Origin: Lysobacter silvisoli
GTDB lineage: Bacteria > Pseudomonadota > Gammaproteobacteria > Xanthomonadales > Xanthomonadaceae
Length of the DNA: 64,000 nucleotides
Assembly (NCBI RefSeq): GCF_003382365.1
Contig: NZ_QTSU01000001.1
Coordinates: 2,170,001 to 2,234,000 of the forward strand
Direction: 5' to 3'
The notes beneath the pieces are model-generated. The model was not told the origin of the DNA. It ran no database searches and was given only the letters and a program-made list of their open reading frames with translations. Both the position numbers and the translations under genes were made by a program. Shown here piece by piece: positions 57,261 through 64,000 of this stretch; position 1 is the stretch's first letter; each line of letters opens with the position of its first letter.

Positions 57261-57290
57261 AACGAGGGTGCGGCCGCCCGCACCCTCGTT
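57261..57290 (+). terminator. Hairpin after M20 peptidase
   Basis: AACGAGGGTGCGG (57261-57273), loop CCGC, CCGCACCCTCGTT (57278-57290): a perfect 13-base stem right after the stop. The T-run is short (TTGT), so termination may be partial. Confidence 0.7.
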
Positions 57291-57430
57291 GTATGCGACA
57301 CGCACCCGTGTCGTCTGCTTCCCCATGGGCCTCATCCTCGGCAGCCCGCCCTGCTGCGCCGCGACACGGTCCTCACCCGGCGCGCTGCTAGGATTTTCGC
57401 GGCGTCACCACACCCTGAGGAGGGAAGGCT

Positions 57431-57673
57431 ATGGGCGGCATCGTGTACACGATCATCATCGGCGCGGTCATCGGCGTGCTGGCGCGTTTCTTCAAACCCG
57501 GCGCGGATCCGATGGGCTGGATCCTGACCATCCTGCTGGGCATCGCCGGCGCTTACATCGGCAGCCTGGTGTATGGCGGTGGCGGGCTGATCGGTTTCAT
57601 CGTGTCGATCATCTGCGCGATCGTGCTGCTGTTCTTGTATGAGGTCATACGCAGCAAGACGGCCAAGCGCTGA
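57431..57673 (+). CDS. GlsB/YeaQ/YmgE family membrane protein
   Basis: 80 residues, three hydrophobic segments: IVYTIIIGAVIGVLARFF, MGWILTILLGIAGAYIGSLVYG and GFIVSIICAIVLLFLYEVI. Small inner-membrane stress proteins of the transglycosylase-associated family; function unknown. An AGGAGGGAAGG ribosome site precedes ATG 57431, which is close to ideal. Confidence 0.92.
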   Translation: MGGIVYTIIIGAVIGVLARFFKPGADPMGWILTILLGIAGAYIGSLVYGGGGLIGFIVSIICAIVLLFLYEVIRSKTAKR

Positions 57674-57694
57674 GGGCGCAGCAGTGGAAAGCGA

Positions 57695-57724
57695 CGCCCC
57701 AGCCTAGGCTGGGGCGTTTGCGTT
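57695..57724 (+). terminator. Rho-independent terminator after glsB-type gene
   Basis: CGCCCCAGCCTAGGCTGGGG plus CG is a perfect palindrome (57695-57716), followed by TTTGCGTTTT. Confidence 0.88.
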
Positions 57725-57797
57725 TTAGGGGTTAGTGATCGAAGGCAGGCGAGTCGGCGCCAAGGACGTGCTGTTGCTGTTGCTACTCGGCGATAGC

Positions 57798-58110
57798 GCC
57801 GAACTCGCAGCGCAAATAGCAGACCCGAAGAGCCTGCCCCCGCGAAGGCGGGGGGCGGCGCACAGGAGGTGCGCCGTTTTTCGCTGGCACAGGATGCGCC
57901 ATCGAAAAATCCCCGCGCACGCGCCGATCTCGCACGGGAGCTCTGGTGTAGCGTTTTTCTTTGGTTACTTTCTTTTGACGCTTATCAAAAGAAAGTTACC
58001 CGGCCGCTTGCGGACGGAAGCTGTTGCTGTTGCTTCGACCAACACAACCGAACACCTTCGCGAGTTCTGAGCTGATCGCGGCTCACGCCGCTCCTACCCC
58101 AAGGCGCCAG
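57798..58110. repeat. Composite repeat, copy C
   Basis: Same blocks as A and B, with GGTTACTTTCTTTTGA (57963-57978), CGCTTA and an arm with one mismatch (GTTACC for GTAACC, to 58000). Confidence 0.88.
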
Positions 58111-58395
58111 AGCGGACCCCACGCCGACCGAGAGCTTCGTCGTAGGTGCGGATTCGCGGTCGCAGCTTGCGCAGCTCCTACGGCGGGGACCGCAACATTC
58201 GTTGCCGTTGCGGGTTCGCGGTCGCGGCTCACGCCGCTCCTACCCCAAGGCGCCAGGGCAGACCCCACGCCGACCGAGAGCTTCGTCGTAGGTGCGGATT
58301 CGCGGTCGCAGCTTGCGCAGCTCCTACGGCGGGGACCGCAACATTCGTTGCTGTTGCGGGTTCGCGGTCGCGGCATACGCCGCTCCTACCCCAGA
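58081..58395. repeat. 146-bp tandem repeat of REP units
   Basis: Two full copies and the start of a third, very nearly identical, containing CGCGGCTCACGCCGC-type and CGCAGCTTGCGCAGC-type units, each ending in CTCCTAC. The array ends just before the cysNC stop. Confidence 0.88.
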
Positions 58396-58400
58396 GCGGG

Positions 58401-60272
58401 TCAGCCCAGCAGGCGATCGATGACACGCTGGGCCAGCGTCTCGGCGTCCTCGCTCACCGTATCCAGCACCAGCTCCGGCGCTTCCGGCGCCTCGTACGGC
58501 GAGTCGATGCCGGTGAAGTTGGGGATTTTGCCGGCACGCGCCTTGGCGTACAGCCCCTTCACGTCGCGGTCCTCGGCCACCGCCAGCGGCGTGTCCACGT
58601 AGACCTCCACGAACTCATCCGGCGCGAACAGCTCGCGCGCCATGCGCCGCTCGGCGCGGAACGGCGAGATGAAGCTCACCAGCACGATCAGGCCCGCATC
58701 GGTCATCAGCTTGGCCACCTCGGCCACGCGGCGGATGTTCTCCACCCGGTCCTCGTCGGTGAAGCCCAGGTCCTTGTTGAGACCGTGGCGCACGTTGTCG
58801 CCGTCGAGAATGTAGGTGTGGTGGCCCTGCGCGTGCAGCCGCTTCTCCACCAGATTGGCGATGGTGGACTTGCCCGAGCCGGAAAGACCGGTGAACCACA
58901 CGCAGCGCGGCGACTGGCCCTTGCTGCGCGCGCGCGCCTGCTTGTCCACGTCCACGTGCTGCCAGTGGATGTTGCCGGCGCGGCGCAGGGCGAAGTCCAG
59001 GGTGCCGGCGGCGACGGTGGCATTGTCCTGACGGTCGATCAGGATGAAGGCGCCCAGCGCGCGGTCGTCGGCGTAAGGCTCGAACGCGACCGGCTGGTCC
59101 AGGCTGAGGTTGCAGTAGGCGACCTCGTTGAGTTCCAGGTGCTTGGCCGCGAGCGCGGCCTGGGTGTTCACGTCGATCTTGTGCTTGATCTCGGTGACCG
59201 TGGCGCTGACCGTGCGCGCGCCGATCTTCAGCCAGTAGGGCCGGCCCGGCAGCAGCGGCTGCTCGCCCATCCACAGCAGGTGCGCGGCGAACTGGTCGGC
59301 GGCCTCGGGCGGCTCGGCGGCGCTGGCGAGCACGTCGCCACGGCTGACGTCGAGCTCGTCTTCCAGCGTCAGGGTGACCGCCTGGCCGGCCACGGCCAGG
59401 TCCAGGTCGCCGCCGGCGGTGACGATGCGCGCGACCTTCGAGCGCCGGCCCGAAGGCAGCGCGGCGATCTCGTCGCCAGGACGCACCTCGCCCGCGGCCA
59501 CGGTGCCGGCAAAACCGCGAAAGTTCTGGTTGGGGCGGTTGACCCATTGCACCGGCAGGCGGAAACCCAGCGCCGGGCGGTCCTGCGCCACGTCCACGGT
59601 TTCCAGGTGTTCCAGCACGCTGGGGCCGTCGTACCACGGCGTTTCCGGCGAGCGCAGCAGCAGGTTGTCGCCGCGCAGCGCCGACAGCGGAATCGCGGTG
59701 ACCGCGGTGATGCCGCGCTGCGCGGCCAGCTCGCGGTACTCGGCGACGATGGCCTCGAACACGGCGCGGTCGTAGCCGACCAGGTCCATCTTGTTCACCG
59801 CCAGCAACACATGGCGGATGCCCAGCAGCGCGGCGATGTAGGTATGGCGGCGGGTCTGGGTGAGCAGACCCTTGCGCGCGTCCACCAGCACCACCGCCAG
59901 GTCGGCGGTGGAGGCGCCGGTGGCCATGTTGCGGGTGTACTGCTCGTGGCCCGGGCAGTCGGCGACGATGAAGCGGCGCTTGTCGGTGCCGAAGTAGCGG
60001 TAGGCCACGTCGATGGTGATGCCCTGCTCGCGCTCGGCGGCCAGGCCATCGACCAGCAGGGCGTAGTCGATCTCGCCGTTCTGGGTGCCGTGGCGGCGGC
60101 TGTCGTCGCGCAGCGCGGCGAGCTGATCGTCGAACAGGCGGCGGGTGTCGTGCAGCAGGCGCCCGATCAGGGTGCTCTTGCCGTCGTCCACGCTGCCGCA
60201 GGTGATGAAGCGCAGCAGGCCGCCGGTCTCGTGACGGCGCAGGTAGGCGGCGATGTCCTCGGCGACGGCCAT
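58401..60272 (-). CDS. cysNC: Bifunctional sulfate adenylyltransferase subunit 1 / adenylylsulfate kinase
   Basis: 623 residues. Residues 1-440 are CysN, the GTPase that drives ATP sulfurylase: [17 protein letters not shown] and NKMDLVGYD. Residues 450-623 are CysC, APS kinase: [25 protein letters not shown], and [16 protein letters not shown]. Together with CysD it makes PAPS from sulfate. The ATG overlaps the cysD stop (TGATG). The fusion is common in this group. Both P-loops look intact. Confidence 0.95.
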   Translation of the reverse strand: MAVAEDIAAYLRRHETGGLLRFITCGSVDDGKSTLIGRLLHDTRRLFDDQLAALRDDSRRHGTQNGEIDYALLVDGLAAEREQGITIDVAYRYFGTDKRRFIVADCPGHEQYTRNMATGASTADLAVVLVDARKGLLTQTRRHTYIAALLGIRHVLLAVNKMDLVGYDRAVFEAIVAEYRELAAQRGITAVTAIPLSALRGDNLLLRSPETPWYDGPSVLEHLETVDVAQDRPALGFRLPVQWVNRPNQNFRGFAGTVAAGEVRPGDEIAALPSGRRSKVARIVTAGGDLDLAVAGQAVTLTLEDELDVSRGDVLASAAEPPEAADQFAAHLLWMGEQPLLPGRPYWLKIGARTVSATVTEIKHKIDVNTQAALAAKHLELNEVAYCNLSLDQPVAFEPYADDRALGAFILIDRQDNATVAAGTLDFALRRAGNIHWQHVDVDKQARARSKGQSPRCVWFTGLSGSGKSTIANLVEKRLHAQGHHTYILDGDNVRHGLNKDLGFTDEDRVENIRRVAEVAKLMTDAGLIVLVSFISPFRAERRMARELFAPDEFVEVYVDTPLAVAEDRDVKGLYAKARAGKIPNFTGIDSPYEAPEAPELVLDTVSEDAETLAQRVIDRLLG

Positions 60273-61240
60273 CAGAAATAACCCTCCTGCTTCTTCTTCT
60301 CCATCGACGCGGATGGGTCGTGGTCGATGACCCGGCCCTGGCGTTCGGAGGTGGTGGCCACCAGCATTTCGGCGATCACCTTCTCCAGCGTGTCGGCTTC
60401 GGATTCGATCGCGCCGGTCAGCGGATAGCAGCCCAGGGTGCGGAAACGCACCTGGCGCTGCTGCGGCACCTCGCCCGGGCGCAGCGGCAGGCGTTCGTCG
60501 TCGACCAGGATCAGGGCGCCGTCGCGCTCCACCACTGGGCGCGTTGCTGCGAAGTACAGCGAGGGCACCGGAATGCGCTCACGGTAGATGTACAGCCACA
60601 CGTCCAGTTCGGTCCAGTTCGAGATCGGGAATACGCGCACGCTCTCGCCGCTGCGGATGCGGGTGTTGTAGAGGTTCCACAATTCCGGGCGCTGGTTCTT
60701 GGGGTCCCAGCGGTGCTGTTCGTTGCGGAAGGAAAAGATGCGTTCCTTGGCCCGCGACTTCTCCTCGTCGCGGCGGGCGCCGCCGATGGCGGCGTCGAAG
60801 CGGTGCGCGTCCAGGGCCTGCTTCAGCGCCTGGGTCTTCATCACGTCGGTGTGCACGCTGGCGCCGTGGCTGATCGGACCGATGCCCTGGGCCAGGCCGT
60901 CGGGGTTGGTGTGCACGCGCAGCTCCACGCCGGTTTCGGCGGCGCGGCGGTCGCGGAAGGCGATCATCTCGCGGAACTTCCAGCCGGTGTCCACGTGCAG
61001 CAGCGGGATCGGCGGGCGCGCGGGATAAAAGGCCTTGAGCAGCAGGTGCAGCAGCACCGAGCTGTCCTTGCCCACCGAGTACAGCATCACCGGGTTACGG
61101 AACTCGGCCGCGACCTCGCGCAGGATGTGGATGCTCTCGGCTTCGAGGCGGTCGAGGTGGCTCAGGTCCAAGGTCGGGCTCGTGGCGGCGGGGCGTGCGC
61201 CGCGTCGGCGTCCGGCGCGGCCGGCACTATCTGACCACAT
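60272..61240 (-). CDS. cysD: Sulfate adenylyltransferase subunit 2
   Basis: 322 residues from ATG 61240; ATG 61258 would add six. CysD makes APS from sulfate and ATP with CysN. The PP-loop is [15 protein letters not shown]; other landmarks are [67 protein letters not shown], and [13 protein letters not shown]. It has an Arg/Ala-rich N-terminal tail before [14 protein letters not shown], where E. coli CysD begins, so the real start may be further downstream. It leads the cysD-cysNC operon and is divergent from cysJ. Confidence 0.93.
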   Translation of the reverse strand: MWSDSAGRAGRRRGARPAATSPTLDLSHLDRLEAESIHILREVAAEFRNPVMLYSVGKDSSVLLHLLLKAFYPARPPIPLLHVDTGWKFREMIAFRDRRAAETGVELRVHTNPDGLAQGIGPISHGASVHTDVMKTQALKQALDAHRFDAAIGGARRDEEKSRAKERIFSFRNEQHRWDPKNQRPELWNLYNTRIRSGESVRVFPISNWTELDVWLYIYRERIPVPSLYFAATRPVVERDGALILVDDERLPLRPGEVPQQRQVRFRTLGCYPLTGAIESEADTLEKVIAEMLVATTSERQGRVIDHDPSASMEKKKQEGYF

Positions 61241-61258
61241 TAGGGAATCGGGAGGCAT

Positions 61259-61405
61259 GCTTCGGCGGCGCTGCGCGCGTGACGGGCCGCCATTACAGGG
61301 CCGCGCGGGCCGCTGGCGGAAATGAGCGCAGGGCATGAACGCATAACCCAGCATCCTTTCCGCGCGCGGCGGCGCAGGCCTAGCCTGAGCCTCCCGAAGC
61401 TCCCG
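61259..61405. promoter_or_regulatory. Divergent cysD/cysJ promoter region
   Basis: The 165 bases between the two start codons must hold promoters for both operons. I see no clear sigma70 boxes, and the region is GC-rich. CysB or a similar regulator would be expected by analogy. Confidence 0.4.
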
Positions 61406-63223
61406 ATGCCGCCCGCCACCATGCCTGCGTCCGCCCTGCTCGCCGCCCCGCTCCCCGAGGACCGGCTCGCCCCGTTGCTGCGGCTGACCGACGGCCTGGA
61501 CCGCGACGGCCTGTGGTGGCTGTCCGGCTACGCCGCGGGCCTGGCCCGGGCCGCGGCCGGCGGCGTGCCGGCGGCGGTGCCGGCCTTGCCCGAAGCGCGC
61601 AGCGGCGAGCGCCTGAGCGTGGTCTACGGCAGCCAGACCGGCAACGCCAAGCGCCTGGCCGAACAGCTGGCCGCGCAAGCCGAACAGGCCGGGCTGGCGG
61701 TGCGCCTGCTGCGCGCCGACGCCTACCCCACCCGCGAACTCAAGGACGAACGCCTGCTCTATGTGGTCATCAGCACCCAGGGCGACGGCGATCCGCCGGA
61801 CGACGCCCGCGCCCTGGTCGACTACATCGCCGGCAAGCGCGCGCCCGAGCTCAAGCAACTGCGCTACGCGGTGCTGGGCCTGGGCGACTCCAGCTACCCG
61901 CAATTCTGCGCGATCGGGCAGAAGCTGGACGCGCGCCTGGCCGAACTGGGCGCCACCCGGCTGGTGGATCGCGCCGACGCAGACCTGGACATCGACAGCG
62001 TCGCCGGCCCCTGGCTGCAGCAGGCGCTGGGCGCGGCCAAGGACGCGCTGAAGCCGTCCGCGCCGCTGGCCACGGTCACCCCGCTGCGGCCGCTGCCGAC
62101 GGCGCCCGCGCACGGCCGCGACGCCCCGTTCGCGGCCGAGCTGCTGGTCAACCAGCGCCTGACCGTGCGCGGCAGCGCCAAGGACGTGCGCCATATCGAA
62201 CTGTCGCTGGAAGGCTCGGGCCTGAGCTACCAGCCCGGCGACGCGCTGGGCCTGTGGCCGCGCAATCCGCCGGCGCTGGTGGAATCGGTGCTGCGCGCCC
62301 TGGAGCTGGACGGCGAAGCCGAGGTCGAGCACGGCGGTCAGCGCCTGCCGCTGCGCCAGTGGCTGGGCGAGAAGCGCGAACTCACCCGCCTGGCCCGCCC
62401 GTTCGTGGCCAGCCACGCCGCGCATGCGCGCAGCGACGAACTCAACCGCCTGCTCGCCCCCGACAACGCGCCGGCGCTGACCCAGCTGCTGGCCGACGCC
62501 CAGGTCATCGACCTGCTGCAGCGCTACGACGGCGCCTGGAGCGGCGAGGAACTGGTGGCCGCGCTGCGTCCGCTGACCCCGCGCCTGTACTCGATCGCGT
62601 CCAGCCAGAAGCTGGTCGGCGACGAGGCGCACCTGACCGTGGCCCATGTCGAATACGCCAGCGAGCACGGCACCCGCTGGGGCGCGGCCTCGCACCTGCT
62701 GGCCGCGGCCGAGGAAGGCGCGCGCCTGCCGGTGTATATCGAAGCCAACGAGCGCTTCCGCCTGCCGCGCGACGGCGCCCGCGACGTGATCATGATCGGC
62801 CCGGGCACCGGCGTGGCGCCATTCCGCGGCTTCGTCCAGGAACGCGCCGCCGACGGCGCCAGCGGCCGCAACTGGCTGCTGTTCGGCAACCCGCATTTCC
62901 GCAGCGACTTCCTCTACCAGACCGAATGGCAGGCGGCGCTGAAGTCCGGCCAGCTGCACCGCCTGGACCTGGCGTTCTCGCGCGACCAGATCCGCAAGAT
63001 TTACGTGCAGGACCGCCTGCGCCAGGCCGGCCGCGACCTCTACGACTGGCTCGAGGGCGGCGCCCACCTCTACGTCTGCGGCGACGCCACGCGCATGGCG
63101 CGCGACGTGCACGCGGCGCTGCGCGATGCGGTGATCGAGAACGGCGGCAAGAACGCCGAGGACGCCGAGGACTACCTCAGCACGCTGCAGCAGCAGGGCC
63201 GCTACGCCCGGGACGTGTACTGA
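61406..63223 (+). CDS. cysJ: Sulfite reductase flavoprotein alpha component
   Basis: 605 residues from ATG 61406; ATG 61421 is a second option. Flavodoxin domain at about 65-200 ([42 protein letters not shown]), then the FAD/NADPH domains ([64 protein letters not shown]). Passes electrons from NADPH to CysI to reduce sulfite. Overlaps cysI at TGATG. Divergent from cysD. Confidence 0.94.
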   Translation: MPPATMPASALLAAPLPEDRLAPLLRLTDGLDRDGLWWLSGYAAGLARAAAGGVPAAVPALPEARSGERLSVVYGSQTGNAKRLAEQLAAQAEQAGLAVRLLRADAYPTRELKDERLLYVVISTQGDGDPPDDARALVDYIAGKRAPELKQLRYAVLGLGDSSYPQFCAIGQKLDARLAELGATRLVDRADADLDIDSVAGPWLQQALGAAKDALKPSAPLATVTPLRPLPTAPAHGRDAPFAAELLVNQRLTVRGSAKDVRHIELSLEGSGLSYQPGDALGLWPRNPPALVESVLRALELDGEAEVEHGGQRLPLRQWLGEKRELTRLARPFVASHAAHARSDELNRLLAPDNAPALTQLLADAQVIDLLQRYDGAWSGEELVAALRPLTPRLYSIASSQKLVGDEAHLTVAHVEYASEHGTRWGAASHLLAAAEEGARLPVYIEANERFRLPRDGARDVIMIGPGTGVAPFRGFVQERAADGASGRNWLLFGNPHFRSDFLYQTEWQAALKSGQLHRLDLAFSRDQIRKIYVQDRLRQAGRDLYDWLEGGAHLYVCGDATRMARDVHAALRDAVIENGGKNAEDAEDYLSTLQQQGRYARDVY

Positions 63224-64000
63224 TGGCCGGCGCCCACTCCGTCGAAGACATCAAGCTGGCCAGCGGGCGCCTGCGCGGCAGCCTGCTGCAGAGCCTGGCC
63301 GACCCGGTCACCGGCGCGCTGCGCGAAGACGACCAGACCCTGATCAAGTACCACGGCAGCTACCAGCAGGACGACCGCGACGTGCGCGAGGAGCGCCGCC
63401 TGGCCAAGCTGGAGCCGGCCTATAGCTTCATGATCCGCACCCGCACGCCGGGCGGCACGGTCAGCCCGCAGCAGTGGCTGAAGCTGGACGCGATCGCGAC
63501 CACCTACGCCGAGCGCGGCCTGCGCATCACCACGCGCCAGGCCTTCCAGTTCCATGGCGTGATCAAGACCGAACTCAAGCCGACCATGCAGGCGATCAAC
63601 GCCGCGCTGGTCGACACCCTGGCCGCCTGCGGCGACGTCAACCGCAACGTGGCCGTGGCCGCCAACCCGCTGCAGTCGCAGGCGCACGCCGCGGTGCACG
63701 CGCAGGCGGCGGCGCTGTCGGAGCACCTGCTGCCCAACACCCGCGCCTATTACGAGATCTGGCTGGACGAGCAGCGCGTGGCTGGCAGCGGCGAGGAAGA
63801 GGAACCGATCTACGGCCAGGCCTACCTGCCGCGCAAGTTCAAGATCGGCTTCGCCATTCCGCCCTACAACGATGTGGATGTGTTCGCCCAGGACCTGGGC
63901 TACATCGCCATCCTCGACGACGCCGGCGAGCTGCTGGGCTACAACGTCACCGTCGGCGGCGGCATGGGCGCCACTCACGGCGACCCCGAGACCTATCCGC
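63223..64000 (+). CDS. cysI: Sulfite reductase hemoprotein beta component (5' part)
   Basis: The first 259 codons are visible; the rest lies beyond the right edge. Start ATG 63223 overlaps the cysJ stop. The early part matches Cys[77 protein letters not shown], and [11 protein letters not shown]. It reduces sulfite to sulfide with siroheme and a [4Fe-4S] cluster; those ligands would be in the unseen part. Confidence 0.95.
   Translation, partial: MAGAHSVEDIKLASGRLRGSLLQSLADPVTGALREDDQTLIKYHGSYQQDDRDVREERRLAKLEPAYSFMIRTRTPGGTVSPQQWLKLDAIATTYAERGLRITTRQAFQFHGVIKTELKPTMQAINAALVDTLAACGDVNRNVAVAANPLQSQAHAAVHAQAAALSEHLLPNTRAYYEIWLDEQRVAGSGEEEEPIYGQAYLPRKFKIGFAIPPYNDVDVFAQDLGYIAILDDAGELLGYNVTVGGGMGATHGDPETYP

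Larger units (their letters stand above)
57674..58400. repeat. Repeat-filled region (terminator, copy C, 146-bp tandem array)
   Basis: 727 bp without a convincing gene. It contains a terminator (57695-57716), composite repeat copy C (57798-58110) and a tandem array with a 146-bp period (GCTCACGCC at 58081, 58227 and GCATACGCC at 58373), made of alternating REP hairpins. Confidence 0.82.

Noticed and set aside
58081-58395. Possible CRISPR array
   Set aside because: The repeat unit is 146 bp with no unique spacers, and there are no cas genes. The 357-bp ladder at 1189-6187 is a coding repeat, also not CRISPR.

Overview
The window reads as chromosome of a high-GC gammaproteobacterium of the Xanthomonadaceae, most likely Lysobacter or a close relative. 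The reasons are the fused aspartate kinase/diaminopimelate decarboxylase followed by murL and murD2, the regulator-sufBCDS order, the fused cysNC, and the dense GTAGGAGCGGC-type and CGTCATTCCCGC-type intergenic repeats. This is an inference from gene content; no rRNA or tRNA gene was found to confirm it.

Layout. (1) 1-9068, minus strand: an exported protein and, 19 bases after its stop, a giant exported DUF11 protein that runs off the left edge with 2575 codons visible. It holds three 414-bp repeats and then fourteen repeats of exactly 357 bp. (2) 9589-19541: octaprenyl diphosphate synthase, a repeat-rich gap, a dienelactone hydrolase, the lysine/DAP-murL-murD2 cell-wall operon, and two tandem PhzF-like genes. 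(3) 19833-38609: mostly housekeeping or poorly known genes. They include an SRPBCC protein, a glycine-zipper protein, OsmC, an EF-G paralogue, a MscS channel, LysE and EamA transporters, three lipoproteins, a PIN protein, an AraC regulator, a DUF5916 outer-membrane protein, a patatin/3-hydroxybutyrate dehydrogenase pair, and a SET-domain methyltransferase with a lysine/aspartate tail. (4) 38762-45231: the SUF iron-sulfur operon with its Rrf2 regulator, followed by a GNAT and a Rieske protein. (5) 45498-53339: a Fur-box-controlled iron locus with a siderophore receptor, PKHD hydroxylase, PepSY membrane protein, DUF2271 protein carrying a flavinylation motif, DUF4198 protein, ApbE flavin transferase and a membrane-anchored flavodoxin reductase. 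(6) 53511-64000: HutD, a ComEA-like protein, an M20 peptidase, a GlsB-type membrane protein, and divergent sulfate-assimilation operons cysD-cysNC and cysJ-cysI (cut by the right edge).

How it works together. The SUF system, the iron locus and the sulfur genes all serve iron and sulfur supply. The iron locus looks like a complete ferric-siderophore uptake and reduction module: the receptor imports, the cytosolic-facing reductase and PepSY protein pass electrons across the membrane, and a DUF2271 protein flavinylated by ApbE could deliver them to iron in the periplasm. The DAP/murL/murD2 operon supplies two amino acids of the peptidoglycan stem peptide.

Intergenic DNA is unusually structured. 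At least five families of palindromic repeats fill most gaps, including a composite element of about 300 bp present three times. No CRISPR array, insertion sequence, tRNA or rRNA gene was seen. Many long open frames on the opposite strands are GC-driven shadows and are not annotated.
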